From Flavobacterium piscinae (lineage in GTDB: Bacteria; Bacteroidota; Bacteroidia; Flavobacteriales; Flavobacteriaceae): 55,466 nt of DNA. This document shows, piece by piece, positions 13,559-23,099 of the stretch (positions within the stretch are counted from its first letter, which is position 1; each line of letters starts with the position of its first letter). The position numbers were made by a program, and so were the translations under genes. The DNA is taken from contig NZ_SBKQ01000017.1 of assembly GCF_004122145.1 (NCBI RefSeq), positions 1-55,466 on the forward strand, written 5' to 3'. The notes beneath the pieces are model-generated. The model searched no databases and was not told the origin of the DNA. It saw nothing but the letters and a program-made list of their open reading frames with translations.

Positions 13559-15676
13559 ATGAACGATATATTACAAACTCCTATCGAATACCTTAAAGGT
13601 GTAGGTCCTTCCCGAGGTGAAATGCTTCGGAAAGAGCTTAGTATTCATCGGTATGGTGATTTGTTAACGTTGTTCCCTAATCGGTACATTGATCGAACAA
13701 AATATTATAAAATCAATGAATTACAGTCTCGAAGTCTCGGGAGTAATAGTGAAGTTCAAATCATTGGAAAAATCATCCACATCAAAACAGTTGAACAAAA
13801 AAAAGGACGAGGACGATTAGTCGCTACGTTTGTTGATGACACCGGAGAAATGGAATTGGTCTGGTTTCAAGGACAAAAATGGATTCGCGAAAGTTTAAAA
13901 CTCAACGCCGTTTATGTTGCTTTTGGTAAAGTTGCTTCATTTTCCAACGTGTTTAACATGGCTCATCCGGAACTGGAATTGTTGGAAGAACACAAACAAA
14001 GTTTGCGTTCGGCGATGCAACCGGTTTATCCTTCAACCGAAAAATTGACGCAAAAAGGCATTTCCAATCGCACCATCAACAAAATGATGCAGCAATTGTT
14101 TGTGGAAACGCAAGCCCGTTTTACCGAGCCACTTCCCCCTTATTTATTGGATGAATTAAAATTGATTCCCAAAAATGCGGCCTTGTTCAATATTCATTTT
14201 CCAAAAAGTCAGGAGTTGTTGGCAAAAGCTCAATTTCGATTAAAATTTGAAGAATTGTTTTTTATTCAATTGCAATTAATCACCAAAAACCTCATTCGGA
14301 AACATAAAATCAAAGGCCATCCGTTTGAAAAAGTGGGCGAATATTTTAATAATTTCTATCAAAATCATTTGCCGTTTGAATTGACAAATGCTCAAAAACG
14401 AGTGTTGAAAGAAATTCGAAATGACTTAGGCAGCAACGCACAAATGAACCGTTTATTACAAGGCGATGTGGGCTCCGGAAAAACGATTGTAGCCTTAATG
14501 TGTATGCTAATAGCGTTAGACAATGGTTTTCAAAGTTGTTTGATGGCTCCCACGGAAATTTTAGCTACGCAACATTTTAACGGCTTGACCGAATTGGCTA
14601 AAGATTTGAATATCAATATAAAACTATTAACAGGTTCAACCAAAACTTCCGAAAGAAAAATTATACACGAAGCGTTAGAAAATGGTGAATTACATATTTT
14701 AATCGGCACACATGCTTTGTTGGAAGATAAAGTACAGTTCAATAATTTAGGTTTGGCCATTATTGATGAGCAGCATCGTTTTGGTGTAGAGCAACGCTCG
14801 AAATTATGGAAGAAAAACGCTATTCCACCACACGTTTTAGTAATGACAGCTACTCCAATTCCGCGAACATTGGCGATGAGTTTGTATGGCGATTTGGATA
14901 TTTCTGTAATCGACGAATTGCCTCCGGGTCGAAAACCTATTCAAACCGTTCACCGTTATGATTCGAACCGATTGAAAGTGTGGAATTTTTTGAAAGATGA
15001 AATCGCCAAAGGCCGACAAATTTATATTGTTTATCCATTGATTAATGAAAGTGAAAAAATGGATTACAAAGATTTGATGGATGGTTATGAAAGTATTTCA
15101 AGGGATTTTCCATTGCCTCACTACAGCGTTTCCATCGTACACGGACAAATGAAAGCGGCTGATAAAGAAGAAGAAATGCGACGTTTTGCAGCTGGGAAAA
15201 CCAATATTATGGTCGCTACCACCGTGATTGAAGTCGGTGTAAACGTTCCCAATGCCAGCGTCATGGTGATTGAAAGTGCGGAACGTTTTGGCTTATCGCA
15301 ATTGCATCAGCTTCGCGGTCGTGTCGGTCGTGGTGCCGAACAAAGTTATTGCATTTTGATGACGAGTCACAAACTAAGTGACGATTCCAAAACACGTTTA
15401 GAAACCATGTGTCGCACCAACGACGGTTTTGAAATTGCCGAAGTCGATTTAAAACTCCGCGGACCCGGCGATATCATGGGAACACAACAAAGTGGTGTAT
15501 TGAATTTACAAATCGCCGATTTAGTTCGAGACCGAGATATTTTACAACTTGCTCGCCATGAAGCCATCAAACTCTTGAAAAAAGATGCCTCAATGACATT
15601 ACCGGAGCACCAAACGTTGCGAATGGTTTTTATGGAAATGAGTAAGAAGAAGAATATTTGGAATTATATTAGTTAG
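13559..15676 (+). CDS. recG: ATP-dependent DNA helicase RecG
   Basis: The 705-residue protein is RecG, the superfamily 2 helicase that remodels stalled replication forks and Holliday junctions. The N-terminal wedge/OB region starts PIEYLKGVGPSRGEML. Helicase motifs are clear: Walker A GDVGSGKTIVA, DEQH box IIDEQHRFGV, TATPIPRTLAM, motif V VATTVIEVGVNVPNA and motif VI QLHQLRGRVGRGAEQS, followed by the C-terminal TRG region. Length is typical. It is a single gene; the start region has A/T only and is preceded by the hexamer array at 13497-13550. Confidence 0.97.
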   Translation: MNDILQTPIEYLKGVGPSRGEMLRKELSIHRYGDLLTLFPNRYIDRTKYYKINELQSRSLGSNSEVQIIGKIIHIKTVEQKKGRGRLVATFVDDTGEMELVWFQGQKWIRESLKLNAVYVAFGKVASFSNVFNMAHPELELLEEHKQSLRSAMQPVYPSTEKLTQKGISNRTINKMMQQLFVETQARFTEPLPPYLLDELKLIPKNAALFNIHFPKSQELLAKAQFRLKFEELFFIQLQLITKNLIRKHKIKGHPFEKVGEYFNNFYQNHLPFELTNAQKRVLKEIRNDLGSNAQMNRLLQGDVGSGKTIVALMCMLIALDNGFQSCLMAPTEILATQHFNGLTELAKDLNINIKLLTGSTKTSERKIIHEALENGELHILIGTHALLEDKVQFNNLGLAIIDEQHRFGVEQRSKLWKKNAIPPHVLVMTATPIPRTLAMSLYGDLDISVIDELPPGRKPIQTVHRYDSNRLKVWNFLKDEIAKGRQIYIVYPLINESEKMDYKDLMDGYESISRDFPLPHYSVSIVHGQMKAADKEEEMRRFAAGKTNIMVATTVIEVGVNVPNASVMVIESAERFGLSQLHQLRGRVGRGAEQSYCILMTSHKLSDDSKTRLETMCRTNDGFEIAEVDLKLRGPGDIMGTQQSGVLNLQIADLVRDRDILQLARHEAIKLLKKDASMTLPEHQTLRMVFMEMSKKKNIWNYIS

Positions 15677-15680
15677 GTAA

Positions 15681-15806
15681 AGGGTAATTGGTGATTGGTA
15701 ATAGGTTAATAAGTATGAAAATTTTTATTAGCAATTAAAAATTAAAATTTCTTCTCTACATTTACACTTTCAAACCAATCACCCATTACCTTTAACCCAT
15801 TACCCA
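15681..15806. repeat. Inverted pair of GGTAATNGGTGATTGG-type repeats
   Basis: The left arm (15681-15711, GGGTAATTGGTGATTGGTAA and following) and the right arm (15775-15806, CCAATCACCCATTACC and following) are imperfect reverse complements about 30 nt long. They enclose 60 nt of AT-rich sequence between recG and the bestrophin gene. Related GTAATTAGTGATTAG repeats occur at 25015-25037, 31498-31528 and 53846-53878. Confidence 0.5.
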
Positions 15807-15811
15807 AACAA

Positions 15812-16675
15812 ATGGTTCAATACAACCCCAAAGACTGGATTACTTTTATATTCAGATTTCATAAATCCGATACCTTCCGAAAATTGATTCCGATGATGAT
15901 TTTTATTGGATTTTATACGTATGGTGTGGGCTATTTGGAAATTGAGTATTGGAAATTATCAGAACAAAGTTACCTGAGTAATATTACAATTATGCATAGC
16001 ATGTTGGGTTTTGTGATTTCTTTATTACTTGTATTTCGAACCAATACCGCCTATGATCGATGGTGGGAAGGGCGTAAATTATGGGGTGCATTAGTAAATA
16101 ACAGCAGGAACTTAGCTGTTAAACTATGTGTCATTTTACATGAAGAAAATGACAGGGCCTTTTTCAGAAAAATTATTCCGGGATATGCTTCAATATTAGG
16201 AAAGCATTTGACTGATGAAGAAACGAGTAAACAACTTTATGAAGTTACCGATTTGGAAATTGATCATCATAAACACAAACCTAATCAAATAGCCAAAATG
16301 CTTTTTCAAAAAATAAATGATTTGTATGACCAAAAGAAAATTACCGGCGATCAGCTGATTATTTTGAACAACGAAATTATGTCGTTTACTGATATATGCG
16401 GAGCATGTGAACGAATCAAAAACACGCCTATTCCCTATTCTTATAGTGCATTTATCAAAAAGTTTATCTTTTTTTATGTAATGACTTTGCCGTTTGGCTA
16501 TGTTTTCAGTTTGGGATATTATTCTATTCCGGTAGTTATTTTTATTTTTTATGTATTAGCGAGTTTAGAGCTCATTGCCGAAGAAATTGAAGATCCTTTC
16601 GGTTTTGATGCAAACGATCTTCCTATCGAAAAAATAGCTTCTAATATCAAAAAACACGTTGAAGAAATCCTTTAA
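15812..16675 (+). CDS. Bestrophin-like anion channel family protein
   Basis: This 287-residue membrane protein belongs to the bestrophin/UPF0187 family. Recognisable parts are the N-terminal WITFIFRFHKSDTFRKLIPM, the conserved TAYDRWWEGRKLWGALVNNS in the cytoplasmic region after the second membrane helix, and the C-terminal LIAEEIEDPFG motif. Four transmembrane segments are predicted, as in bacterial bestrophins such as KpBest, which form pentameric channels; ion selectivity cannot be read from the sequence. It is a single gene behind the inverted repeat at 15681-15806, with a near-consensus -7 box TACATTTA (15757-15764). Confidence 0.93.
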   Translation: MVQYNPKDWITFIFRFHKSDTFRKLIPMMIFIGFYTYGVGYLEIEYWKLSEQSYLSNITIMHSMLGFVISLLLVFRTNTAYDRWWEGRKLWGALVNNSRNLAVKLCVILHEENDRAFFRKIIPGYASILGKHLTDEETSKQLYEVTDLEIDHHKHKPNQIAKMLFQKINDLYDQKKITGDQLIILNNEIMSFTDICGACERIKNTPIPYSYSAFIKKFIFFYVMTLPFGYVFSLGYYSIPVVIFIFYVLASLELIAEEIEDPFGFDANDLPIEKIASNIKKHVEEIL

Positions 16676-16842
16676 ATCATACTAATTATACTTATTTTGA
16701 GTTATATAACGAGAAAAAAGTGTTTTTAAACGATTTTATTTTTGTAAATCAATACTTGCACTTAGTTTAGCACCATCAACTAAAAGCTTGCCCGGCATTT
16801 ATTTGAATAGATCCCAAGTCTAACACAAAAAACTTAACCAAC

Positions 16843-17370
16843 ATGAAAAAAATTACACTAGTAATTTTTACTGCATTTTTGACTGTTAATTGTAGTAAAG
16901 ACGATTCTTTTAACGAAGAACAAACAAATCTTGCACTGCTTTCCTCTAAAAAAGATACTGCTTTAAAATCTGAAGTGAATTATGAAATAATTGATAATGA
17001 TTCCAAATCAATTGGCGAATTATCTATTTATCATGATGAAACTACTATTTATATGATTTGTAAAACAAATGATAAAATATCAATTTCAGAAGCTGATTTA
17101 TATTTTGGAACGTTTTCTAAAATTCGTAAAAGTATTGATGATGTCGAAACAATTCCTTCTTACAATTTTAAAACTGCCACAAATCAGACTGAAAATATCT
17201 TTAGAATAGAAAAAGAAGATTTAAAATTTGATAAAAACGGATGCATTTATGTGTCAACACATTTCAAGTTTATAGATGCTACTTCACAAGACAGTAAGTC
17301 AGCAAATAGTGTTTCCCAAGTTTTACCAGGAAGCGAAAAATTATCCTATTTTCTTTATTGCATCAACTAA
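16843..17370 (+). CDS. Hypothetical lipoprotein
   Basis: A 175-residue protein with a lipoprotein signal peptide (MKKITLVIFTAFLTVNCSKD, lipidated Cys17). The mature part is acidic and Ser/Thr/Asn-rich, with beta-strand-like segments such as GELSIYHDETTIYMICK and GCIYVSTHFKF; I do not recognise a domain. A perfect -7 box TATTTTTG lies at 16737-16744, giving a roughly 95-nt leader without visible structure. It stands alone between the bestrophin gene and pheT. An envelope location is likely; function is unknown. Confidence 0.8.
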   Translation: MKKITLVIFTAFLTVNCSKDDSFNEEQTNLALLSSKKDTALKSEVNYEIIDNDSKSIGELSIYHDETTIYMICKTNDKISISEADLYFGTFSKIRKSIDDVETIPSYNFKTATNQTENIFRIEKEDLKFDKNGCIYVSTHFKFIDATSQDSKSANSVSQVLPGSEKLSYFLYCIN

Positions 17371-17487
17371 AAATCATGATTAGAAAAAGTTTTCAAAAGG
17401 TCGCTAAATTAAGTGACCTTTTTTATTTAAAATTATGCAAAAAGTATTTCATTGATTATCTTTGCCACCTTTAAAAGCTCATAGAAA

Positions 17488-19908
17488 ATGCGTATCTCAT
17501 ACAATTGGCTCAAACAATTTATTAAATTAGAATCATCTTCCGAAGAAACAGCAGCGTTGCTAACCGATTTAGGTTTAGAAGTAGAAGTTGTAGAAAAATA
17601 TCAATCTGTAAAAGGTGGTTTAGAAGGCATCGTGGTTGGCGAAGTAAAAACCTGCGTGCAACATCATGATGCTGACCGTTTAAAAATAACTACAGTAGAT
17701 TTAGGCGATGGAAATCCTGTACAAATTGTGTGTGGTGCTCCCAATGTTGCGGTGGGTCAAAAAGTTCCTGTAGCAACCATTGGAACCAATTTATTTGATA
17801 AAGAAGGAAACGAATTTCAAATTAAGAAAGGAAAAATCCGCGGACAAGAAAGTCACGGAATGATTTGTGCCGAAGATGAATTAGGTCTTGGCGAAAATCA
17901 TGACGGAATTATGATTTTAGATGCTTCATTAAAAGCCGGAACACCATTTGCTAAAGTAATGAACATTGAAAATGATGAAGTTTTTGAAATCGGTTTAACA
18001 CCCAACAGAGCCGATGCCATGTCGCATTGGGGTGTTGCTCGTGATTTACGTGCCGGATTAGTACAAAAAAATGTGCACCCCGAATTAATTACGCCTTCCG
18101 TAACCAGTTTTAGAGTAGATAAAAGAACGCTCAAAATTGATGTAGAAGTAAAAGATATCAAATTAGCTCCTCGTTATTGCGGTGTTACCATTTCGGGAAT
18201 TACGGTAAAACCTTCTCCGGATTGGTTGCAAAATCGTTTAAAAGCGATTGGTTTAACACCAAAAAATAATATTGTTGATGCTACGAATTATGTTTTGCAC
18301 GAATTAGGGCAACCGCTACATGCATTTGATGCCAACAAAATCAACGGAAAAATTATCGTAAAAACTGCTGAAAGTGGAACAAAATTCAAAACCTTAGATG
18401 ATGTAGAACGAATTTTACACGAAGAAGATTTAATGATTTGCGACGAAAAAGGTCCGCTTTGCATTGCAGGTGTTTTTGGTGGGAAAAATTCTGGCGTTAC
18501 CGAAAATACATCCAATATCTTTTTAGAAAGTGCCTATTTTAATCCGGTTTCTATTCGTAAAACGGCAAAGAGACATGGATTAAGTACCGATGCTTCCTTC
18601 CGTTTTGAACGTGGAATCGATCCAACCATCACTGAATACGCTTTAAAAAGAGCCGCTATTTTAATTAAAGAAATTGCAGGGGGCGAAATTACTTCAGATA
18701 TCATCGATATTTATCAAAAGAAAATTGAAGATTTCACGGTTTTATTAAACTTCAATAAAGTAAATAAAATCATTGGTCAGGAAATTCCAAAAGAAATCAT
18801 CAAAAAGATTTTGGTTTCTTTAGATATTAAAGTCAACAGCGTTTCCGATGCCGGTTTAGGCTTAACCATTCCTGCGTATCGTGTGGATGTACAACGTGAA
18901 ATTGATGTGATTGAAGAAATTCTTCGTGTGTATGGTTACAACAACATTCAGTTTTCTAAAAAATTGAATGCGACCGTTGCCAATTCAGGAAGAACTGAGG
19001 ATTATAAAGTGCAGAACATCATCGCTTCACAATTGAATTCGGTAGGTTTTCATGAGATGATGGCCAATTCCTTGACAACTCCTGATTATGTGAAATTATC
19101 AGAAAATCTTAAAGAAGATTTTAATGTCATGATGCTGAATCCGTTGAGTAATGAATTATCAGCGATGCGTCAATCCCTCTTGTTTTCCGGTTTAGAAGCG
19201 GTTTCGTATAACATAAATCGTAGAAATTCAGATTTAAAATTATTTGAATTCGGTAAAAGTTACCATAAAATGCCGTCCGGTTATGAAGAAAACAAGCATC
19301 TTTCGTTGTTTGTAACCGGAAATCGTCAACCTGAAATTTGGACAACGCCACAAAAGCCTAGTGATTTCTTTTTGTTTAAAGGTTATGTGCAATCGATTTT
19401 AACTCGACTTTCTGTTGGAAAAACACAAAGTGTTCCGGTTTCAAGCGATGTATTTAACGAAGGAATAGCCATTGCCATTGGAAATGATGTTTTAGTTGAG
19501 TATGGTACGGTAAAAAAATCTATTCTAAAATATTTCGACATTAAACAAGAAGTATTTTATGCCGATTTTAATTGGAATCTGATTTTGAAAATGATTTCAA
19601 ACAAAATTAAATTTCAAGATATTCCTAAATATCCGGAAGTTCGAAGAGATTTGTCATTATTATTAGATCAAAATGTTACGTTTGATAAATTATATTCTAT
19701 TGCTCGTCAAACAGAGAAAGTTTTATTAAAAGAGATTCATCTTTTTGATGTTTATGAAGGAAAGAACCTTCCGGAAGGAAAGAAATCCTATGCCTTGAGT
19801 TTCGTTATTCAAGACACAACCAAAACGTTGACTGACGAACAAATTGATAAAATAATGAACAAGCTTCAACAAAATTTTGAAAAAGAAGTTGGAGCAGTTT
19901 TGAGATAA
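17488..19908 (+). CDS. pheT: Phenylalanyl-tRNA synthetase beta subunit
   Basis: The 806-residue protein is the beta chain of the (alpha-beta)2 phenylalanyl-tRNA synthetase, which charges tRNA-Phe and edits Tyr-tRNA-Phe. Domains in order: N-terminal MRISYNWLKQFI, tRNA-binding OB fold (about 40-150, with IVCGAPNVAVGQKVP), B3/B4 editing domain (about 210-390), B5 domain (about 400-475), core catalytic-like domain, and the C-terminal ferredoxin-fold anticodon-binding domain (PKYPEVRRDLSLLLDQ). A perfect -7 box TATCTTTG is at 17457-17464. pheS is not adjacent. A strong terminator follows. Confidence 0.97.
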   Translation: MRISYNWLKQFIKLESSSEETAALLTDLGLEVEVVEKYQSVKGGLEGIVVGEVKTCVQHHDADRLKITTVDLGDGNPVQIVCGAPNVAVGQKVPVATIGTNLFDKEGNEFQIKKGKIRGQESHGMICAEDELGLGENHDGIMILDASLKAGTPFAKVMNIENDEVFEIGLTPNRADAMSHWGVARDLRAGLVQKNVHPELITPSVTSFRVDKRTLKIDVEVKDIKLAPRYCGVTISGITVKPSPDWLQNRLKAIGLTPKNNIVDATNYVLHELGQPLHAFDANKINGKIIVKTAESGTKFKTLDDVERILHEEDLMICDEKGPLCIAGVFGGKNSGVTENTSNIFLESAYFNPVSIRKTAKRHGLSTDASFRFERGIDPTITEYALKRAAILIKEIAGGEITSDIIDIYQKKIEDFTVLLNFNKVNKIIGQEIPKEIIKKILVSLDIKVNSVSDAGLGLTIPAYRVDVQREIDVIEEILRVYGYNNIQFSKKLNATVANSGRTEDYKVQNIIASQLNSVGFHEMMANSLTTPDYVKLSENLKEDFNVMMLNPLSNELSAMRQSLLFSGLEAVSYNINRRNSDLKLFEFGKSYHKMPSGYEENKHLSLFVTGNRQPEIWTTPQKPSDFFLFKGYVQSILTRLSVGKTQSVPVSSDVFNEGIAIAIGNDVLVEYGTVKKSILKYFDIKQEVFYADFNWNLILKMISNKIKFQDIPKYPEVRRDLSLLLDQNVTFDKLYSIARQTEKVLLKEIHLFDVYEGKNLPEGKKSYALSFVIQDTTKTLTDEQIDKIMNKLQQNFEKEVGAVLR

Positions 19909-19910
19909 TA

Positions 19911-19946
19911 AAAAAGACCACAAAAATTAAATTGGTGGTCTTTTTT
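19911..19946 (+). terminator. Terminator of pheT
   Basis: The stem AAAAAGACCAC/GTGGTCTTTTT encloses a 13-nt A/T-rich loop and ends in six T. It begins 2 nt after the pheT stop codon and is symmetric enough to work in both directions. Confidence 0.88.
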
Positions 19947-20260
19947 AGTTCATACAAAAATCAAGTAATAAACCTATAATCATAGTATTATAACTTCGAT
20001 TTGAACAAACCCTTTTTCATTTCATTATTGCAATGCAACCATTGCAGTTACTATTTTCTTAATTTATTGTGATATAATTTTTTTAGTTATTGATTGGATT
20101 ACGTATCAAACTAAACCATAGTTTTTTAAAAGCCTTTTTAACAGAACTTTAATAATTGAAATAGTAAAAAAAAGCACAAATTATTTTTTAAAAAAAGTAT
20201 AATTAATTAATTTAGAACTAATTAAATCATATTATTTAATTACAACTAAATTCATTCAAA
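19947..20260. other. Gene-free AT-rich interval
   Basis: These 314 bases hold no ORF or RNA that I can support. The only structure I noticed is a short self-complementary patch near 20026-20046 (ATTGCAATGCAACCATTGCA) and long A/T runs before the next gene. The promoter of the gene at 20261 must lie here but shows no good TAnnTTTG match. Confidence 0.4.
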
Positions 20261-20977
20261 ATGCTACTGAAAAAGAAGAACTTGCTGGTTGAATTACAGA
20301 ATTTAAAGAAAAAAATGAATTCTGAATCTGAACTTATCTCACAAGTAAAGAAGATTTTAAGTGAAAATGAACAGGAAAGAGAAAATATTAAAAGTGAACT
20401 TTCAAAGAAATCTTCAACAAATCACAATTATTTCATTTTTGATGAATTGGAAACGAAAAACATTTTCCACATCAATGAAATCAAAACCTTGTGTGTAGAT
20501 TATCGCTTACGATTTTTATCTTCACATTATTTCAAAGGACAAATTCCGGAAGAAGCAATTTCAAAAATTCGTGCACTAGAAAAAATTCACCAAACCCAAT
20601 TACAAGGATTCAAAATTGTTGCACCTTCTAAATTGTTTAAATTGGAAAACTATGACGATCCGTTATTATTTGCTCCAATCGGCAATGAATATTATTATCT
20701 TATTCACAAATGGGGAAATGATTTGCATCCGTTACGAAAACTAGCCGTGAAACCCTTTAAAAATATGGGGAATTTTATTGTTCTTCTAGTATTTATCAGT
20801 TTGTTATTGACTGCTCTTATACCACAAAATATATTTGGTAAAACCACACAAGGAGTTATGGGCTTGGTTACCTTTTTATTTGTTTTAAAATCTGTGATGG
20901 GAATTGCTCTTTACTACTGTTTTTGGCAAGGAAAGAATTTCAATGAAGATATTTGGTTGAGCAAATATTATAATTAG
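20261..20977 (+). CDS. Hypothetical protein with N-terminal coiled coil and two C-terminal membrane segments
   Basis: This 238-residue protein is not recognised. Residues 1-50 are charged and look like a coiled coil (KNLLVELQNLKKKMNSESEL and a long Glu/Lys/Ser run). Residues 60-165 form a soluble part with YFIFDELETKNIFHINEIKT and APIGNEYYYLIHKWG. Two hydrophobic helices follow (NFIVLLVFISLLLTALIP and LVTFLFVLKSVMGIALYY), so the N-terminus is probably cytoplasmic and the chain ends near the membrane. It is a single gene flanked by terminators; context says nothing about its job. Confidence 0.75.
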   Translation: MLLKKKNLLVELQNLKKKMNSESELISQVKKILSENEQERENIKSELSKKSSTNHNYFIFDELETKNIFHINEIKTLCVDYRLRFLSSHYFKGQIPEEAISKIRALEKIHQTQLQGFKIVAPSKLFKLENYDDPLLFAPIGNEYYYLIHKWGNDLHPLRKLAVKPFKNMGNFIVLLVFISLLLTALIPQNIFGKTTQGVMGLVTFLFVLKSVMGIALYYCFWQGKNFNEDIWLSKYYN

Positions 20978-21000
20978 TGAATAGTAACTTTAGAATGAAA

Positions 21001-21033
21001 AAAAATCCCTCTACTTTCGAAGAGGGATTTTTT
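21001..21033. terminator. Bidirectional terminator between the two-TM protein gene and rpsA
   Basis: The perfect stem AAAATCCCTCT/AGAGGGATTTT has an 8-nt loop and A/T tracts on both sides. It ends both the plus-strand gene at 20261 and the minus-strand rpsA. Confidence 0.9.
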
Positions 21034-21052
21034 AATTTATAAAAGAGAAAAA

Positions 21053-22828
21053 TTATTTTTCTCCTTTTTCCATTTTAGCTTTTAGGTCAGCCAAAATTTG
21101 GTTGTTTTCACCTAAGGTTTGAGCAGGAGCATTCGTGTTATTGTTAGCCGCAACAGCTTCTGAAGCAGCTTTCACATTTTTCTCCTCTTCTTCTCTAAAG
21201 ATAGCAGTATGCGAAGCTACAACTCTTTTGAATTCTTTGTTGAATTCAATTACTTTAAAGTCTGCAGCATCCCCTTTTTTCAATTTCTTACCGTCTTCTT
21301 TTTCTAAATGACGAGCAGGAACGAAGGCAACTACATCATCACCAAAATCAACTGTTGCACCTTTGTCAACAATTTCAGCGATAGTTCCGTTGTGGATAGT
21401 ACCAACAGCATAAGCATCTTCATGTTTATCCCATGGGTTATCCGTAGTTTGTTTGTGACCTAATGATAATTTACGTCCTTCAACATCTAACTCTAATACT
21501 ACCACATCTAATTTCTCACCGACGTTGATGAATTCAGATGGATGTTTAATTTTCTTAGTCCAAGATAAATCAGAAATATAAATTAAACCATCAATACCTT
21601 CTTCTAATTCAACGAAGATTCCAAAGTTAGTAAAGTTTCTTACGATACCGGTATGTTTAGAACCAACAGGATATTTAGCGGTAATATCAGTCCAAGGATC
21701 TTGCGTCATTTGCTTGATACCTAACGACATTTTTCTTTCGTCTCTGTCTAATGTTAAGATAACTGCTTCTACTTCATCTCCAATTTTCATGAAATCTTGA
21801 GCTGAACGTAAGTGTGTTGACCAAGACATTTCAGAAACGTGGATTAAACCTTCAACACCTTCAGCCACTTCGATAAAAGCACCGTAATCTGCGATTACTA
21901 CTACTTTACCTTTTACTTTATCACCAACTTGTAATTTAGCATCTAAAGCATCCCATGGGTGAGCGTTTAATTGTTTTAAACCTAATTGGATTCTTGTTTT
22001 CTCATCATCAAAATCAAGAATTACAACGTTTAATTTTTGGTCTAATTCAAGTACTTCACTTGGGTGATTGATTCTTGACCAAGAAAGGTCAGTAATGTGA
22101 ATTAATCCATCAACACCACCTAAATCAATGAAAACACCATAAGAAGTGATGTTTTTCACCACACCTTCTAATACTTGTCCTTTTTCTAATTGACCAATGA
22201 TTTCTTTTTTCTGAACTTCAATATCTGCTTCGATAAGAGCTTTGTGAGAAACCACCACGTTTTTAAACTCGTGATTAATTTTTACCACTTTAAACTCCAT
22301 CATTTTGTTTACATATTGATCGTAGTCACGAATTGGCTTCACATCAATTTGTGAACCTGGTAAGAAGGCTTCAATTCCGAAAACATCTACAATCATACCA
22401 CCTTTTGTTCTGCATTTTACAAAACCGTTTACGATTTCGCCACTTTCGTTAGCAGCAATTACACGATCCCAAGCTTTGATTGTTCTAGCTTTTCTGTGCG
22501 ATAATACTAACTGACCTGTTCTGTCTTCACGAACGTCGATTAATACTTCTACTTTGTCACCTACTTTTAAGTTTGGATTGTAACGGAATTCGTTTAAAGA
22601 AATAACTCCCTCCGATTTCGCGTTAATGTCAACGATAGCATCACGATCCGTAATACGAACTACAGTTCCCATTACCACTTCGTCACTTTCCGTTGAAATG
22701 AAGGTCTTAGCAACTAATTCTTCAAATTCTCTTAGGTTTTTTTCATCCACTGCATCAATTCCTTCTTGGAAGTTATGCCAGTTAAAGTTTGCTAAAAACG
22801 CTTCTTGTTCTTTTAAAATTTCAGACAT
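21053..22828 (-). CDS. rpsA: 30S ribosomal protein S1
   Basis: A 591-residue S1 protein with six S1/OB RNA-binding repeats, recognisable as GTVVRITDRDAIVDI, GFVKCRTKGGMIVDV, GVVKNITSYGVFIDLGGVDG, GKVVVIADYGAFIEV, GIVRNFTNFGIFVELEEG and GTIAEIVDKGATVDF. Repeats 3-5 have the canonical G-hydrophobic-HxSxxSW ends. It recruits mRNA to the ribosome, which matters in Bacteroidetes because they seldom use Shine-Dalgarno pairing. I choose the ATG at 22828 (MSEILKEQEAF), not the TTG-type extension at 22858. It has a good promoter at 22948-22977 and a leader of about 115 nt. Confidence 0.96.
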   Translation of the reverse strand: MSEILKEQEAFLANFNWHNFQEGIDAVDEKNLREFEELVAKTFISTESDEVVMGTVVRITDRDAIVDINAKSEGVISLNEFRYNPNLKVGDKVEVLIDVREDRTGQLVLSHRKARTIKAWDRVIAANESGEIVNGFVKCRTKGGMIVDVFGIEAFLPGSQIDVKPIRDYDQYVNKMMEFKVVKINHEFKNVVVSHKALIEADIEVQKKEIIGQLEKGQVLEGVVKNITSYGVFIDLGGVDGLIHITDLSWSRINHPSEVLELDQKLNVVILDFDDEKTRIQLGLKQLNAHPWDALDAKLQVGDKVKGKVVVIADYGAFIEVAEGVEGLIHVSEMSWSTHLRSAQDFMKIGDEVEAVILTLDRDERKMSLGIKQMTQDPWTDITAKYPVGSKHTGIVRNFTNFGIFVELEEGIDGLIYISDLSWTKKIKHPSEFINVGEKLDVVVLELDVEGRKLSLGHKQTTDNPWDKHEDAYAVGTIHNGTIAEIVDKGATVDFGDDVVAFVPARHLEKEDGKKLKKGDAADFKVIEFNKEFKRVVASHTAIFREEEEKNVKAASEAVAANNNTNAPAQTLGENNQILADLKAKMEKGEK

Positions 22829-22860
22829 GCTGATTAAAAATTTGTATTCTGTGTTCACTT

Positions 22861-22928
22861 GAGTTTCATAATGCGATAGAAAACAGCAGAAGATGTTTAC
22901 ATAATTTGTTTATACCCAATGGAAACTC
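22861..22928 (-). promoter_or_regulatory. Possible structured leader of rpsA mRNA
   Basis: Within the 5' untranslated region GAGTTTC (22928-22922) can pair with GAAACTC (22867-22861), closing a loop of about 54 nt. S1 commonly represses its own translation, so a regulatory leader is plausible. Only this one stem is supported by reading. Confidence 0.3.
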
Positions 22929-22947
22929 TTCTTCGCCAAAAGGTGTG

Positions 22948-22977
22948 CAAAATTACGAAGCTTTTTTGAATTTACAA
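22948..22977 (-). promoter_or_regulatory. Promoter of rpsA
   Basis: On the minus strand there is TTG (22977-22975), a 19-nt spacer and TAATTTTG (22955-22948), a perfect TAnnTTTG -7 box. It is the same layout as the promoter at 46-75. Confidence 0.7.
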
Positions 22978-23099
22978 AACTATTTTTGAGGGAATTAGAA
23001 AGAAAAATTACTTATATCAACTTGATTTTTTTAAAATTATAAACTAATCATTAAAACTAGTAAAACATGAAGCCATTAATCCAAATAAATTATTTGTAA

